Assembly: GCA_013396525.1 (NCBI GenBank) | Contig: VWYX01001139.1 | Span: forward strand, 1 to 64,000 | Length of the DNA: 64,000 bases | Reading direction: 5' to 3' | Source of the DNA: Chaetorhynchus papuensis | Taxonomy: Eukaryota; Chordata; Aves; Passeriformes; Rhipiduridae | Part shown: piece by piece, positions 20,592 through 35,500 of the stretch | How the letters are laid out: each line of letters begins with the position of its first letter | How positions within the stretch are numbered: the stretch's first letter is position 1 | Position numbers and translations under genes: made by a program | The notes under the pieces: generated by a model | What the model saw: only the letters and a program-made list of their open reading frames with translations | The model's database searches: none | Told to the model about the DNA's origin: nothing

Positions 20592-23500
20592 CTGTGATGA
20601 AAGGACAGCTCTGCTATTTTCTTTCCCAGATTAGAATTCCCTCCCTTATCTATAGGGCTGGCTGTAACTCTTCAGAAAGCCCAGTATTTAAAAAAAGACA
20701 AACCCAACCAAACAAGTGTCCAGCATCCATGTGCAGAATCTGGGGTTCAAATGCCAGATACCAGCAAGAGACCTGAAAGCTAAGGAGCCTTCCCAGCCAG
20801 CTAACCGAAATTTAATAATCTGCCCTGTTTTCTGATGTGCCTGTAAGAAGTTTTAAAACACAAAATTCTGCTGATTAAATAACTTGTTGTCCATGAGGAC
20901 AAGCAAGGTTACAGGCATGTCCTTATTCAAACTAGGCTTCAGCATGAAAATCTTCAGAGGTAGACAGGCAGGAAGCTGATTTAAGCGTATACCTCAGTTT
21001 AAGAGTCTGAGAATTTTTCACTTCTACCTCACCAGGGAGAGAAAGGCTTTTCAAATTTGTTGGAAGTGTCTAGTCAATCTAAACAACTGATCTTTCCAAG
21101 GAACTCTAATGCAGGTCATAAATGTGCTGTTTATCGTAGCCAACAAAGCTCAGGTTAGGCTACCCCTGGACCCCAGATTTCTACTCCGGCCTGCAGACTT
21201 GCATCCCCTTTGTCTGTGTGGACACTTACTACTCGTTTGTCTCTGTATCTCGCTTCATGTGGTACAGGATGATGTCCTGAGTATGGAGGGTGAGCTTGAG
21301 GTGGAGGTGCATGGTGCTGATAATAAGGGTGGTGTGGTGGTTGCTCCATACCTGGATACGGTGGCTACAAGAAAGTTACAGGAATTTCGTTGAAGCAAAG
21401 GAATGCACACAAGGAGTGCAACATTCAGATGGAAAATGCAGCACCTAAATGTATCTGATCACAGCCTCCTAACTGAACAGCAGACTACTTTCCATTAGGC
21501 TAGAATGGTTTACTCTCTACCATTCTAGAGAATGGCCTCTCTACCATTGCTTGGAGAAGTTTGGTCAACACCTTCCCCAAAGCCCAACCTTCCTTCCTTC
21601 TGCATCTGCCTCAACATGACACTGCACATAAAACTTCCGCTACTTAAATGTGGCCGTTTTGTTTTTAGGTTTTTTAAACCTCGCGAATTCTGCCCAAAGC
21701 AGTGAGCTCTTACAGAAATGACTCATACTCATTCCTTATGAGTATGTTTCTATTTTAAATTAAAAACCTGACTTTGCAAGACAAATTATTTGACAAAATG
21801 CTAGCAGGTTTTTGGTTTTTTTTTTCTTTTTAACAGGACATATTTTGGCTGATTTCTTCCATTTCTTCAATCAGCAAGGTCTTCCTTTGCCATATTACCA
21901 AAGCATCTTTGCTTGCATTTTTGTCACAAAGAAAGTAAGTGAAAGTGCTGGATTTTAGGACAACTACTTGGACAGCATGCAAAAGAGGGGAGGAAAAAAA
22001 AAGTTTCTGGAGGCTTAACGGTGTTTGAAGAACAGTTTTCCTCCCCATCTGACAACCTTGTTCACTTCCTTCACTAGTAAGGAGTTGTGTTTCAGCTGAG
22101 AAAAATGAGAGGCTATAGGAGCATCTCTACATCTGGCATTGCTATTTGCTCATTGCCAGTACAAACAAGAGCCAAAAAACTCATTACAGTTATGCAAAAA
22201 CAGGCCAGACTTACTAAATATAATCAAAATAACCTCACTATGACTACTTCTCCAGACATGAAGGCAAAATCACAACTTGTACACAAGTGAACTATCTACA
22301 CCGCTGTAGATACATATACTTATGTATCTGCTCATCTGACTGGGAAAAAAAGTGCATTTCAGTGGAGGCTGTAATACAGGAAGACTTAATTTAATTAGGT
22401 AGCGCAGCACATCTTGCTACTTTCCTGCATGCTTCATTGCCATAGCCAAAAGCAAGCCACTGCACAATGCTAGAGCCTGGCAGCCCATTCCATGAGCCTC
22501 TTCAACAAGTCCACGTGTTTGATGCATTTGCTGTTCAAGAGCCAATTACTATGAACACTTAGCATAATACAGAATGTGATCACACCCTCCTGTCTAGGAT
22601 AAAGGAGGGTTCTGCTATTTCCTCAGAGCTTACTAAGAATGCCAGACTACTGTTGAGAGTAAATTTCAAAACAGTTGCTATCACTATTTTTCCCCTATAA
22701 TTTTTATACTGTTACAGCAAAGATACATTTTAGGAAAAGCGAAGAGTCGAGTGCACACTGAATATGCCAGGCTCCTTTAGAGGGAAACAAAAAGAAGCCG
22801 TATTCCAAGGAGAAAAATCGAATTCAACAAGACACAAACCATTCCTTGCCACGGTGGTGGTGGTCCCATGTTGTGGAATTCCCTCACGTAATCATTGTAG
22901 GACTAAAATGAAAGACAGTAATATTAAAATTTGTGTTGAGTGTTCTTTGGAAGTGCAGAAAGCTGAATATAGAAGTTCCTCAAAAATCTGCATGCAACAA
23001 CTTACCCCATTTAAAAATACATCTCGTCGAACTCCTGAAAATCGTCTGTTGGGAATAGAAATTTGTAGAACTAAATCCAACTTATCCATGCAGACAAGTT
23101 ACCAGGGCATAAAATGAATAACATGAACACACCTTACCTGTCTACTTCGGGATATCTGGGATCCTTTATATACCCTGTTCGAACATCAAGCAGTATTAAT
23201 TCAATTTACCATCTCAAGTTAACAATCTTAAAAATTATATTCAATAGAAAGTGTCCTTTCATTTTGTGCCAGCTACGAAATTACGTCTACTCGCCATTAC
23301 CCTCACTTTTAAAATAACTCTTGAAAACTTTACAGCTTCTTATAGACAATGCAGACAAGTAGTATAATGTAGTAACAAAAAAGTGACATAGATAAACCCG
23401 TATGAATTTGCACACGGTACCAACAAATATGCAAGAGGGAAACTGTGCAAATAAAGACTTGAAATTCAGTCAAATGAATTAGGAATGCACATGAAGTTGA

Positions 23501-26500
23501 GGAGTACTGTCTCCGGGCAGTTAGCATGTGGCTGTTACTACTTCCTAACTGTGTATTCAGTAGAATGTGTTCATCTGGGCAATTCTTAAAGCTGATTCAT
23601 AATATGTTTTGGATACAATGCTATGAGAAAATTATACTAAAAAGTATCTGGGAAAGCCCCACAGGGAAAAGAATTCTCACAGCTTCAGTAAATCCCAAGA
23701 AGCAAACTTTAAAGAGCTCAGTAAAATGGTGCAAAACACCAGGCATGCTTGTGGTAAAATAAAATAATGTTTCTGAGCTTCATTATTTTAAAAAAATCTT
23801 GTTCTGTTTTTTAAACAATGGTCTTAGAAAAATGGAGAGCAGCAACAACACTTTTTGCATGAAAGAATACAGGCTTTGCAGACAAGCTGGACAGATGAAG
23901 GCATGTTCTTAACAGATTTAGAAATCTACCACTGAAATAGCGGAATGCGCTTTTCTAACAGATGTGAAGCACAATTTGGTAAACTAAACGTGACAATTTC
24001 TTAATAGCTGCTTTCTGAAGAGAAAACAACAGCCGCACTATGACCAGTGCTGTTGCTGCACTACCATTGCAAACATTTCTGGAGAACAAATTTCCCTTCT
24101 CAAACTCATCTTTAGATCCTCTTGTAAAATGCAGTGCAACATCACCCTCCTTTACTCATGTAAAGCTTGTAAAAAAAATTCTCTCTGAAAACATAACTGA
24201 ATGTCTGCCATCATCTCCACACAGAGGCTGCTAGTCAGGCAGTCTCAGCTGACTTTCCCAGGTAGAAATTTCTCTAACATTTGCATTTGATGATTAGCAT
24301 CTTGACAAGTAGGTCAGATCTATTCTTGTGCCCACATGAACCTAGCCCTCATTCACAGCAATGTACACAACTCAAGGCTCTTAAAAAAGGCTTAGCCTAG
24401 GTTAACTCAGCTCTCTCTCAAACCAATGAAACAGTGTCACTGACTGCGACGAGAAGTGGGTTAAAGCAGCAGGCAGCACTTGGAACCAAGTCACATTTTT
24501 ATATCCCAGTTATAGCAATATTTTACTTCTGAATTAATGAGGATATGCTAAAAGAGAAAACACTTGTGAATTGGTGCACACAAATCTTCATAGTAAGATA
24601 TTAACCTGGTCTTTGGTGAAACTCAGGGGGATAGTCAATCCTTGGTTTCTTTCTGCTGTTATGAATATCATAATCTTCTGGTCGACGCCTACACAAATTA
24701 GATATCAAAGATTAAACAAGGTTGCTTGGAGCATTCGTCACAGCAGAATACCTCACAGGAATAGTCTGATCTGCCCAGGATATCAGTGTAATCATTCTCA
24801 ATTCAATTTACTTCAAAATATTCTATAGTTTTAAATCTGAACTGAAAGAATCAGAAATAGCTCAATTACATACAATCCACTGTTACTTTCTGTCTACAGG
24901 AATTTTGGTAGTTAAGGAAGGAACTCTACCCAACTGTACCTTCATTCCAAACAAAAGGTAACAAATTTATCTAAACCAAACTCAAACTTAGGCATTAACA
25001 TTAGACTTTCCACATTACATTTTGAAACAACCTATTGGACAACAAAAAATTTCACAAAACATTGCAGTCAGAGGGTAGGAAGACCACCGCATTTGATAGC
25101 TATGGGGTAAAGAATTCTAAAAAGAGCTACTTCCATAACATTTATAAATAGAACTCTGCATGCTTTGTGAAATTGCAACTTTCACTGTGACTTTCCTAAT
25201 TGGGTAGGCCAATGATACTATTTCTAATAATTTCTGTTCTAAGCAATTTACCAGCAATGCATTGGTGTGTTTTACAATTTAATAACGCTCAAGCTTCCTA
25301 ATAATTAAAATAATTAGGGCTCTTTTATAGAAAAACAGCTCTTTGACAGAAGAGATGTTAAGAACTCTGCTCTTCTTTACAAAGTTACATTCCAATTGCT
25401 GTTATGCTCAATAAAGAGCTGACAACTGGCCGCTTATTTTGCTCCAAGGTACATAAACATTACTGGGAAACTCCAATGCTAATGTAACAGTGTTGCTAAA
25501 CACAAAACAGCTACAAAACCATTCCCTTCCCACCCCCCTCCCCCTCCCAAACAGCATAATTCCTTATGACAAGACATTAACACTTTCTTGAATTGCTTAA
25601 TTACTGTGCAACTTGCTGGCTAAGTAACAAGCTTATACAGCTTTTAGTTTTATAAATAGTGACTTCTCCCCCCCTTCCCCAACTTCAGTCTTTAAAGCCC
25701 ACCATACCCAGTTACTAAGCTTTTTAAAATGGAAGCAGATTATTTAGTATGAGCAAAAAGCCCAAAAACCAAAGCAGTTGCATCGACAGCAAATTCAGAT
25801 CAAAGAAAATAAAAGCTGGTGTAAAGAATAAACATACCGCTTTCTTGTAGTTTTGAGAGTGCATTTACGACCGGTATAAAATATGATAGAAACAGTTCAT
25901 ATAGTAGTCCAACTACTGACTTTAAGCTGTAAGCCACATACATAAATGGAGGCCCTGGCAGGCTTGAGAAGGTGTGGTGGTGTTATATGTATAGTTTGCA
26001 GTCCATTGCAAAACCTTCACTTGTATATACTTTATTGCACTGGAAACCTCTTAGCTTAACTCCAAAAGCCATCTTGGTGTTCAGTCCTTTAAAGCCAAAA
26101 ATAGGGGGGCGCTGCCAGGTTTCCTCCTACCTACTCGTTACAGTGTCCTTTTTTTTTAAGCTCAAGGAAATGGGGACTCTTGTTGGGGCTCTGTACCTAC
26201 CACAGGACGTTTCCACAAAAAGGAAACTTAACCAAAGGTTTCAGCCCAAACCATACATCAGTCTGTATGCAAAAGTGGCTACCACGGGGAAAAGGTGTTT
26301 GGCAGAAGGGCTAATATCAGTTCTTTGCAAAGACTTCTCCAATCCTGTAACAAGTTATACCCCCTTTTTTTCTGGAAAATGATGTTAAGTTCATATAGCA
26401 GTGATCAATAACCATGTCGATCCTCTAAAAATACTTTAAGTCCACAGGTACTGCCAGCATCTGGAAAGGTTGTATATACAGACACAGCAACAGCCATTCT

Positions 26501-29500
26501 TTTTGGTTTGTTGCCGGGTCTCCAAGGGCCACTCGATCCCTTTTGGAAAGAACCTACTGTTTTCAGAAGCTCAGCAAGATGTGTGAATTCAGTGGTTACA
26601 TGTTAGAGAATATTTGGCAATGGGGTTAACACATCACGGTGACACAATTTGAAACAGTCCCAATAATGCTCCTCTTGAATATCAAAATAACTTAAATATT
26701 TTATCCTCAAAATGAGGCGGCATCTTCTGCAAAATTCTAAGTGATCCTTATAAAAGTCCCATATTTGATAAGGCTTATCCAGAGACACACCTGAAAGAAA
26801 AGGCTTTTACAAGATATTAACACATTTTTGGCATATAAATATTTCCTCCTCTCCATCTAGCCTGCTCATAATCAAGCCAAGCTTACCTACAGCTAGCATT
26901 ACACGTTGCATTAGCTCAATAAATGATCTAGTCTAAACTAGAGACAGAACTTTAAGAGCTTTTTTTCTGCAAAAGCAAAGATCCCCATTTTCCTCTTGAA
27001 AAATGACAGACCGGGGAACCATGTGAAATCCTCAATGAAGCCACAAACTTGTCCATGCAGCTTGATTTGAGGATTTTCTCTCTTCTTTATCGCAGGGAAA
27101 GCTTTGACGAATCACATTCCTCCATCACGTTATTCTGACACATGTGCCTATTATCAGTCCAAAGAACGTTTCTAACCTTCCCACATCCCGAACGGGGTCT
27201 CGACGGGATGGGCGTCCTCTTGATCGGGGTTGTGAGTGCATTCTTCTCTTGTGCCTCATTTTATGAATGACTTGATACAAGTCAATACTTTCATCAGGAG
27301 GGAAGAGAAGACAAAGTTGGGTTCCACATTCCGGCTCAATTTCCTAGAATTAGTTAGAAGTTCAGTAGTGGTTTATAAACTGAAGAAATGAAACTCTCCC
27401 CAAATACACTGACAACATACAATTAAAGAAAAAAAAAAAAAGGACACTTTGAAGAGATTTCAGTATCACTAGAGACAGCAAAATTCACTTACATTACCTT
27501 TCACTCTTTAGGCACTACTTAGAATTTTCATAAAACAGTCCAACACTTTGGGTAACCATATCTTCCCATGAGACATACAGGCCACATCACTGTTTTGCTA
27601 TAAAATCAGAGGACTGTTTTTCATCACAAAGAAAATGATCACCTATTACAGAAAGAAAAGTGACACACGAAGGAAAAAAAAAATCCATCCCAGCTTCACA
27701 TATAAAGCCATGGCCTGATAGAGTTGACTACTACCAATCAGTATGAGTTCATTGTATGGCAGACAGGTCCATAAAAATACCAACTGAAATGTCTGACTGC
27801 AGTCAAAACAAGCAGTTTGTGTGTTCAAGATTCTTAGGAAAGGAACACAGAATAAGAAAGTCATTATATCACACTGGAAGTTCATGTTCCACCCACATCT
27901 TAAATACCGGCTGCAGTTGTGCCCCTGCATCTCAAAAAATAGGGGGACAGTAGAAATGAAAAAGCTTCAAAGCAAGGCACCACGGATAACTGAGTAAGTG
28001 CAACAATTCCTACATGCAGTGACTGAGTAGGTCGGGTCTCTCCAGCCTAGATAAAAAGAGAAATGCAGGATACAGGGAACAGGATGGAGATAATGGGAGC
28101 GTTGGACACTGCAAGTTGTCTAGAGGAGAAAGGGACAGAGATAAACTTGCTGACTCCCTCTTGCAGTACAAGAACTTGGGCCATCAAATGAATCTAGCAG
28201 AAGCCAGGTGCAAAACAATCCCAAAAAGTGCTTCTTCAACCTGGTGACTGCAGGCCTGCAGAACACCTTCCAAATGATGTCGTAAAGGCAGAATTTCAGT
28301 GTACACATCCTCAGAAGAGAGATCCATCCAGAGTTGTGCAAATATAAATGGATAAATGACAACCGCTTCAGGAAATAACCAGAGTTGAGAAGCAGGGAGA
28401 GCAAGCATCAGACAATGCTTGTCCAGAACATAACAGTACAGTAATTTTATGAAAAAAGCTGAAACCCATGTCCAGATAGCAGCTCTACTGTGGATAAAAC
28501 ATTAAAAAAAAAAAAATTTCCTTGACCATTTAATAGCAGCTACATTAACTGAAATCCTTCTTTTTTTTTTTTTAAGTTCACACTAAACTAAAAACAAGAC
28601 CAAGACTATTATGTTTCTCATGCTACACAACAAAGCAAACATATCTGTGGGCAAAACAATGCAGCACAGAGTTGACATTTTCCATACAGTATGGAGATTA
28701 TACAACTCCCACCTTGTCTTAAGAAAGCAGAACCCATTATTTTACCCATGGCTTGTGTACTTGATGACAGCAGCAACATACCTGTACTCTGGTATGTCTG
28801 ACAAGACAGAGAGCCAGCCCCACTTAAAATTTGCTTAGCATATATTCTATAACGGGAGACTATGCCTTAAGCAATACAGTATATATAAAGAAAAAGCAAT
28901 GCAGAGCACAACTGGAAACATCAGAACTTCTTCTTAAAAACTGATGCTATATGGTTTGCACACCATAAAAAGCAAGGCATATTACATTTCAAATTCAAAA
29001 TATCACATAGTTTTGAAGCAAACACTGTTTATCACAAAGATGACAACAGAATTGGCACTGTACTGTTTCCTTTTCCTTCTTCCACAGCAGCATTCATTAG
29101 AAAGAAGCAGAGTGCCTTTCCCACAACACCCTACTGCAAGTAAGCGATCTAAAAATATTCCTAATCTCCTGCACATTCAAAGCTGGAAGCAAGCGCTAGA
29201 GGATGTCAGTTATAGAAAAAAAGTAAGAATTAACAAACCTGTCCATCGCGTCCAATCTTTACTGGCTTATGTTCGTTCCAAGGATTGGTCAGGTGAGCAG
29301 ACTTAGTGAACGGCAATTCCCGCCTAAATATGCAAGTGGCAGCATTTACAGTTTTGCCTCCGGTTTTTTATTAAGAAAATAATCAAAAATGCATACAGCA
29401 GGAGATTACATATAAAATAATCCTGTTACTCTTTGTACTGTTAGGTCTCTGAACACATTCTTACGTTCTACACATTGGTAACTGAAGATTTCACTTTGAC

Positions 29501-32500
29501 TTATTCCACTATTAACTAATACAGTCTGTACTAGGACAGGCTCTCCTTTTAAAGAAAATTTTTTGTCTTTGTGCAATATCGAGATTGCGCTTGTTTATTA
29601 TCTCACCATCTAAATACAACGACCAGTCTCTACATTATATGGTAGCTCTTGGCACTTAATGAAATAAATCCCTGAGCACTGACCTAACTGCAAAGCTAGA
29701 AGTGCTTTGAGCTGGAGGTGAGAGTCAGTAGCTTCAAGAGGACCTTTCCAACACAGATTTTTCTCTAATCCAAAGTCTTGCTTTTCCTGTATTTAGTCTT
29801 TCTGGAAGTCCAAAGTACTCGTACAACCATGCAACGTGTTTCACGGGACTGCTGTAACTTTTTTCCTTAATAGAGATTTAAAATCTTTTCTGTAAGAACA
29901 TACTCAGTTAAATCAATGAGCATACTGCTCACAACCTATAAGTTATACAATACTTGCACTATTTCATATGTTGTTTTAGAATGGTAGTATTTTCTTTGTT
30001 CAGTCAGATCGAGACAGATTTGTCCTTAACGTGATTTTTTTTTTTTTTGCTTTTTCATCCACAGCTGTCTATTCAAGTGACCAGTGAGGACAGATCTCTG
30101 GTTGCATCAAGTTTCAGAAGGATGCTGTTGGCACTTGAGTAACATGCAGAAATGATATTATAATGCCTTGTTACTAACAGCAACATAAATGCACAATTAT
30201 TTACCTGCAAATCCAGTCAATTTTAAAGACACCTCCCAACATTTTTGCATTCATTCCTGCAGGCAGCACCCAGTGTATAGGTGATCCTCCATGATGGGAC
30301 TCTGAAGACAATCTTGCAAACCCTAAAGGATTTTGTATGAATTGTAACAAAGATACAACAGAAAAGCTATTGCACATAAAACTCACTTTCACTTACCTTG
30401 ATAATAGCTCACTTTCCCTTACCTTGGAATTTGCCACTCTCTCTTACAGAAAATATCAAAATAACACTCCTTGCTGATCTAAATGCAGCATTAAGCTTCT
30501 TTTCATTCACTGGAAGTGTCGACCATACTCCCTAAAACAGAAGAACACCCACCCCATGACCAAAACATAAGAGTTCATCTCAAATGACTTAGCTAACATA
30601 AATATATAACGTAGATGAGGAAAACAAGACCAAAATAGTGTACTGGAATAGAAGATAATGGAAAGAAAAAGATGTTGCTAAATTCATTTCCTTCAAGAAA
30701 TATTTTAGCCTGCCTTGTGCTAAAATTTAAAACACTGGCTTTTCAATCTTTTTTTGAACACTGAAGATGCATTTAAACCATCCGTAAGACTTCCATTGTA
30801 ATTATAATGATGGACAGATACCTTAAAAATAGTAAGGGTGAAAGTTTCCATGTATGTTTCAAGTGACTTTGGGAATTCATGTATTATATAAAACACAGAA
30901 ATTATGAAAAACCAAGAGAATATATACTGAAAGGTGGGAAGGCAGACTTCAGTACAGTATTGCAGGTTTGCTGAGGACAGTTTGCAGACTTTAAAACTCT
31001 TTCAGTGAAATGCCAGCAACATGAAAGACACCAGACTAACACTTTCAATTGGAAGGACAACTTGAACCACTTTGTTCAGCCTTTCACCTATTAAGTGGTA
31101 CATTTTCCCTTTCACCAGCCATTATGTAGCCACACAACAAAACCCAATCTGTTTTAAGGTACCAACTGAGCTGAGCTATAGAATAACAGTTTATTGAATT
31201 ACTCCTCAGTCCATTTTCTGGGCAAACAAGCTTCAGCCTCAGAATAGGATCTACACCCTACCAAAGACAACGTTCCTTCCCTCACATTTTTTTAGTGAAG
31301 GGACGTATTCATACCCAACTCTGAACTCAGATCAGTGTTTGTCTGATTCCAGTAATTCGTTATAGTCACCAGAGAACTATTTGGGATTTTTGCTAGCTTT
31401 CAGTCAGATTACACAGCTTTTGGCTGCTTGTAAAGCTCTGCTGTGAACTGGAACAACCTACCACACTGGCACCACAAAAGCAAGTTTCACTGAAGTCCAG
31501 TGTCAAAGCACTGATACCCCGACACTGAAGGACAATGCATCCACTCCAAGAACTTCAGCAACAAGGATACTACTGTAGCTCCATACACGGATGAGGCACA
31601 AAAAAAGATATACTCCTTTACAGAGCTAAAGCAAATACCAGTCAGAATGGTGTTCACCACACAGATGAGACCCAAAGCTTGAAGGAGGGGTGCGAACCAA
31701 ACACGCCCAGGACTTTGAGACTTGTTTAATCATTTTAGTGCCGTTTTCATCCTAATTTAGAAAATCTTCATTAACAGAATCACATACTTGGTGTATATTG
31801 TGTAATAGCAAATCAAGTACTTTCTCTATAACCTGTTCCAAAGAACACATGTCAATACAAAACCACCAGAGTGGTGCAATGGACACCTAGTGCAATTCCT
31901 CAGCAGCTGAAGTCCAGTGCTCTGGAATCCCTCCCAAAGAACTCGCTCACACCAGCAAACATTTCCATAGTAAGGCTTCAGATCCTGAATCATCTGACAA
32001 AAATTACTTGTACAGCATTAGAAGAAAGCCAAACAACTTTCTGAACCTTCTCAGGATACAGCAGCATGAACAGAGGTGCTGATGGAGGAGATAGAATACC
32101 ACCCCAGCATTCCTGATGGAGGTTGGCTTAGGATGTTATCTAAGAGATTCTAAGGCCCCTTTTAACCCTATTCTTGCCAAGATAAATGGTCTAGGAACTT
32201 TTCTAGGTTACAGTGGAAGCAGAAGAACCAAGGCGCAGTAGCTTTTGTTGCTGCATCTACCGAGACCCGAATTATAAAGAAAAGACCACATCCAACTGCA
32301 CACTCTTCCAAACTAAGATGGGTATGTTTGACAATAGACGAAGTGATCAGTTTGAAGAAAATTGAACATACCTTTGCCTTAGCAAGTGATACATTTTCAT
32401 GGTTATTACTCTTGATGAGAAAGAAACTTGCATCTTGGAGAATGTATTTAAGTTTACTTGTTTGGTCTGAAAAGAAAACAAAGTATCAAATAAGCCAAAC

Positions 32501-35500
32501 TGTAAATACTTATCAAACATGTTGCTTTGAGTATAGATAGTTGTTCGCTTCCTTCAAAATACACAGTATCCCACCCAGTTCCTATCTATGTATTATCACA
32601 GTCAACCACCCAACTTGAAGTCAAAGCTGCAGAGCGTAAAATGCCAGGGGAAACCAAACCAAAACTAAAATTTAGATATCCAGGTAAAGAAAAAAGTAAA
32701 ATAAAATCAGCATGATTCAGTGATGTTCCGATATGTAGGACTTATTTCCTTGCTTAAGAATCTTTGCATAAATGATGGGTAACACTCGTAACAAGCACAA
32801 GTTGTTCAACAGAGAATGGTGAATGCTGTTCCTCTTTGCAGTTTTAAGCACTTCCTTTTTAAATCTGCTGCTTCTGCAAAGAGCAAAGTGACTGAACTTT
32901 TTGCATATCACTCTCAACACATGCAAAAGTAGCTCAAGATTCAACTATCATGCTCAGAACAATGACGTGCTCAATTTGATTTATATCAGAACATCACTAC
33001 TTACAGGTAATTTAATCAACAAAGACAACGGCTTGCTATGGGGCATGCATTAAAAATTCAAATTTAAATGATACCTTTTTGGACAGCACGAACGGAAGAT
33101 GATAATTTCTCATGCTTCTTTTCTGAACCTGTGTTTAGCCAAAGTACATTTGTTCAGATTGAGCCTTAATAGAGATAATATACAATTTCTACAGCCTTGT
33201 CACATACAATTTTCATTCATGACAAATTATGCTTTCTGGCGCGCACCCACACACACAAAAAATACTATTCAATGTGCACGAGTGTTTTGTTTTGGTTTTT
33301 TTTTTGTTTTGGTTTTGGGTTGTTTGATTTGGGTTTGTTTTTTTAAAATAGTAATTGAACAATTTCCTACTCAGAAAACTAGTCACTGAATCATCATCTT
33401 CCAAGTTTAAAAAAAAAAAAAAAAGAAAAAAAAGTGAAAATTCCACTTAAGCAACAGAATAGCATTAAAGTAACAAGAAAGCCTACTTCCCCCCAAAGGT
33501 ATCCACACACAACATGCCAGAAGTCAATATCAAATTATACAAAGCTACATACCCCATAAATCTCTACAGCCAGTTACATTTATTTTAGATTACACATTAA
33601 GATTTGATGCAAGTCACAATGACAAGCAATGAAAGGGAAGAATACCTGCATATGATTCTGATGCAGAACTTCCACTTCTGTCAAAAACAATTGGAGAGAT
33701 ACCTCTAGCTCTCTTCCTCTCCTTCTTTTTCTCGTCTAAAAGAAACAATAAAAAATAAAAGCCATATTTTAAACAAAGGAAAAGTTGAGATTAAAAAGTA
33801 CTGAGACAGGAAAACAACATCAGTAAAAGTGAAGTTACCATTTGGCTTGCACATTAAAATTGTGGTTGTTGCCACAAAACTATCATGCACAAAAGAAGCA
33901 AATGCTAGTTACTCAAGCTTTTCATTCACAAAAGGAAGATGAACGGCACAAATCTAGTAAATCTGTGCAATGTTTAGAGACAGAATTTATTATTATTATA
34001 TTTTTAGTAAGGGTGGGTTAGCGCTTCTTTCCAGCCTTCACCCAAATGTGCAACATCGAGCACAAACTGTGTTGCAATAGTGATAGGAGCCCATTTGCTC
34101 AGAGCTCAAAAAAATGGTAAGAGACAGGAAAACAAAATACTGTGGCACACAGGCAATTATTTCCACTCTTAAGAAAGTGTTACGTTATACCACAGAGCTC
34201 TTTAGAACAGTTATTACAGCTTCACTTGTCTTTAGGTTACACCTTGCTGTCTCTAATTCCAAACAGCAGAGCTGAGCTAAAAAAGGCTGCATGTTAAGCA
34301 GGATGACCACCTATGGAGACTTCAGACACAAGGAAGATACACAATAGGAATCTTAACAGGATTGCAAGCTGCTTTCCTAGAAAAAACAAACAATGAACAG
34401 CCAAACCCAAAAGTATTTATGTCATTAGCACTTCACATCAGTAAGTTAGGACTAGTTATAATATACAACTACAAAGCAATTGTTTCTAGTTTGTGCTTAA
34501 AACATTTATGTCATTCTAAATTTGCCATATCTAATAATTTCAGCTTAGGTTCAGATTTCCTATGCTGAACACAGCCACTATTTAAGATTCAATTATCTTT
34601 CCCCAGGAATGCAGTGCTTTTACTGCACCGGTCTGCCTGGTCACTTATCTAGATGGATACCAAACAACTCAACACCAAATTAAAATGAATTGTGTGGAAA
34701 ACTAAGCCATTAGATACCCAAGAAAATACTAATTTAGTGTTTCAAAGCACTGAACAGCAAGGCCAAGGCAGTCAAGAACACTATGAACCCTCAACACAGT
34801 AATCTGATATTCACAATTTTGTTTTACCACTTTCCAGTACATTTTTTCCTTGTCTATGGTATTTCATAATCAACACCTTCCTGACCTGTGCTACCATAGC
34901 TTACTTTTGACATGGTAGGAAGTGGTTATTTTTGAAAGTAGCTGAACTTTCAGTGACAAGGTATTTCAGATTAGCATGCAAGATGCTGCCTACCTGATGC
35001 ATCTGAACCAGACCCAGATCTGACTGACCCATCTGTGAAAGAGGCAGATTCAGAGTCAGAATCGCTAGCTTCACTCCGTGTATCATAGTCATTTCCTTCC
35101 TTCTGATCCCTCTCATCCTGTTCATATTCTTCTTCATCCTCCTCCCCATCTTCTTCCACCTCTTCATCCTCCTCCCCTTCATCATCTTCCTCTTCTTCCA
35201 TTCCTTCCTCCTCATTTTCTGTGTTGCCTTGTTCAGAGGAACCACTACTGCCAGTCTCGTGATCTGAACAATATTCCTCAGAGTTCACCTCTTCTTTAGA
35301 AGAATGGCTAGATCTGCTTGGTCTTCTATCCACATCATGCCTGATTCTCTGATGTTTAAAGAAAAAGTGAATCAGCAGTCATATAACATTGTCAGGATGC
35401 ACACACAGTCCTAAGAGAACGTGCCTTATAAAAGTCTCATAAAATTTCTTTATAAGGCAGCAAGAATACTTAATACCTCTGAACCATCCGGTGTAGAAGA

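Noticed and set aside
25972..26382. 136-codon plus-strand open frame inside YTHDC1 intron 11
   Set aside because: No splice context, no recognisable domain, low-complexity patches, and antisense to a well-supported intron.
32040..32190. Possible minus- or plus-strand CR1 3' end ('cattcctgatggaggttggc' and following)
   Set aside because: Resemblance is too weak and the terminal octamer repeats are missing.
35078..35299. Plus-strand frame rich in Pro and His
   Set aside because: It is the antisense shadow of the Glu/Asp codons of YTHDC1 exon 4.
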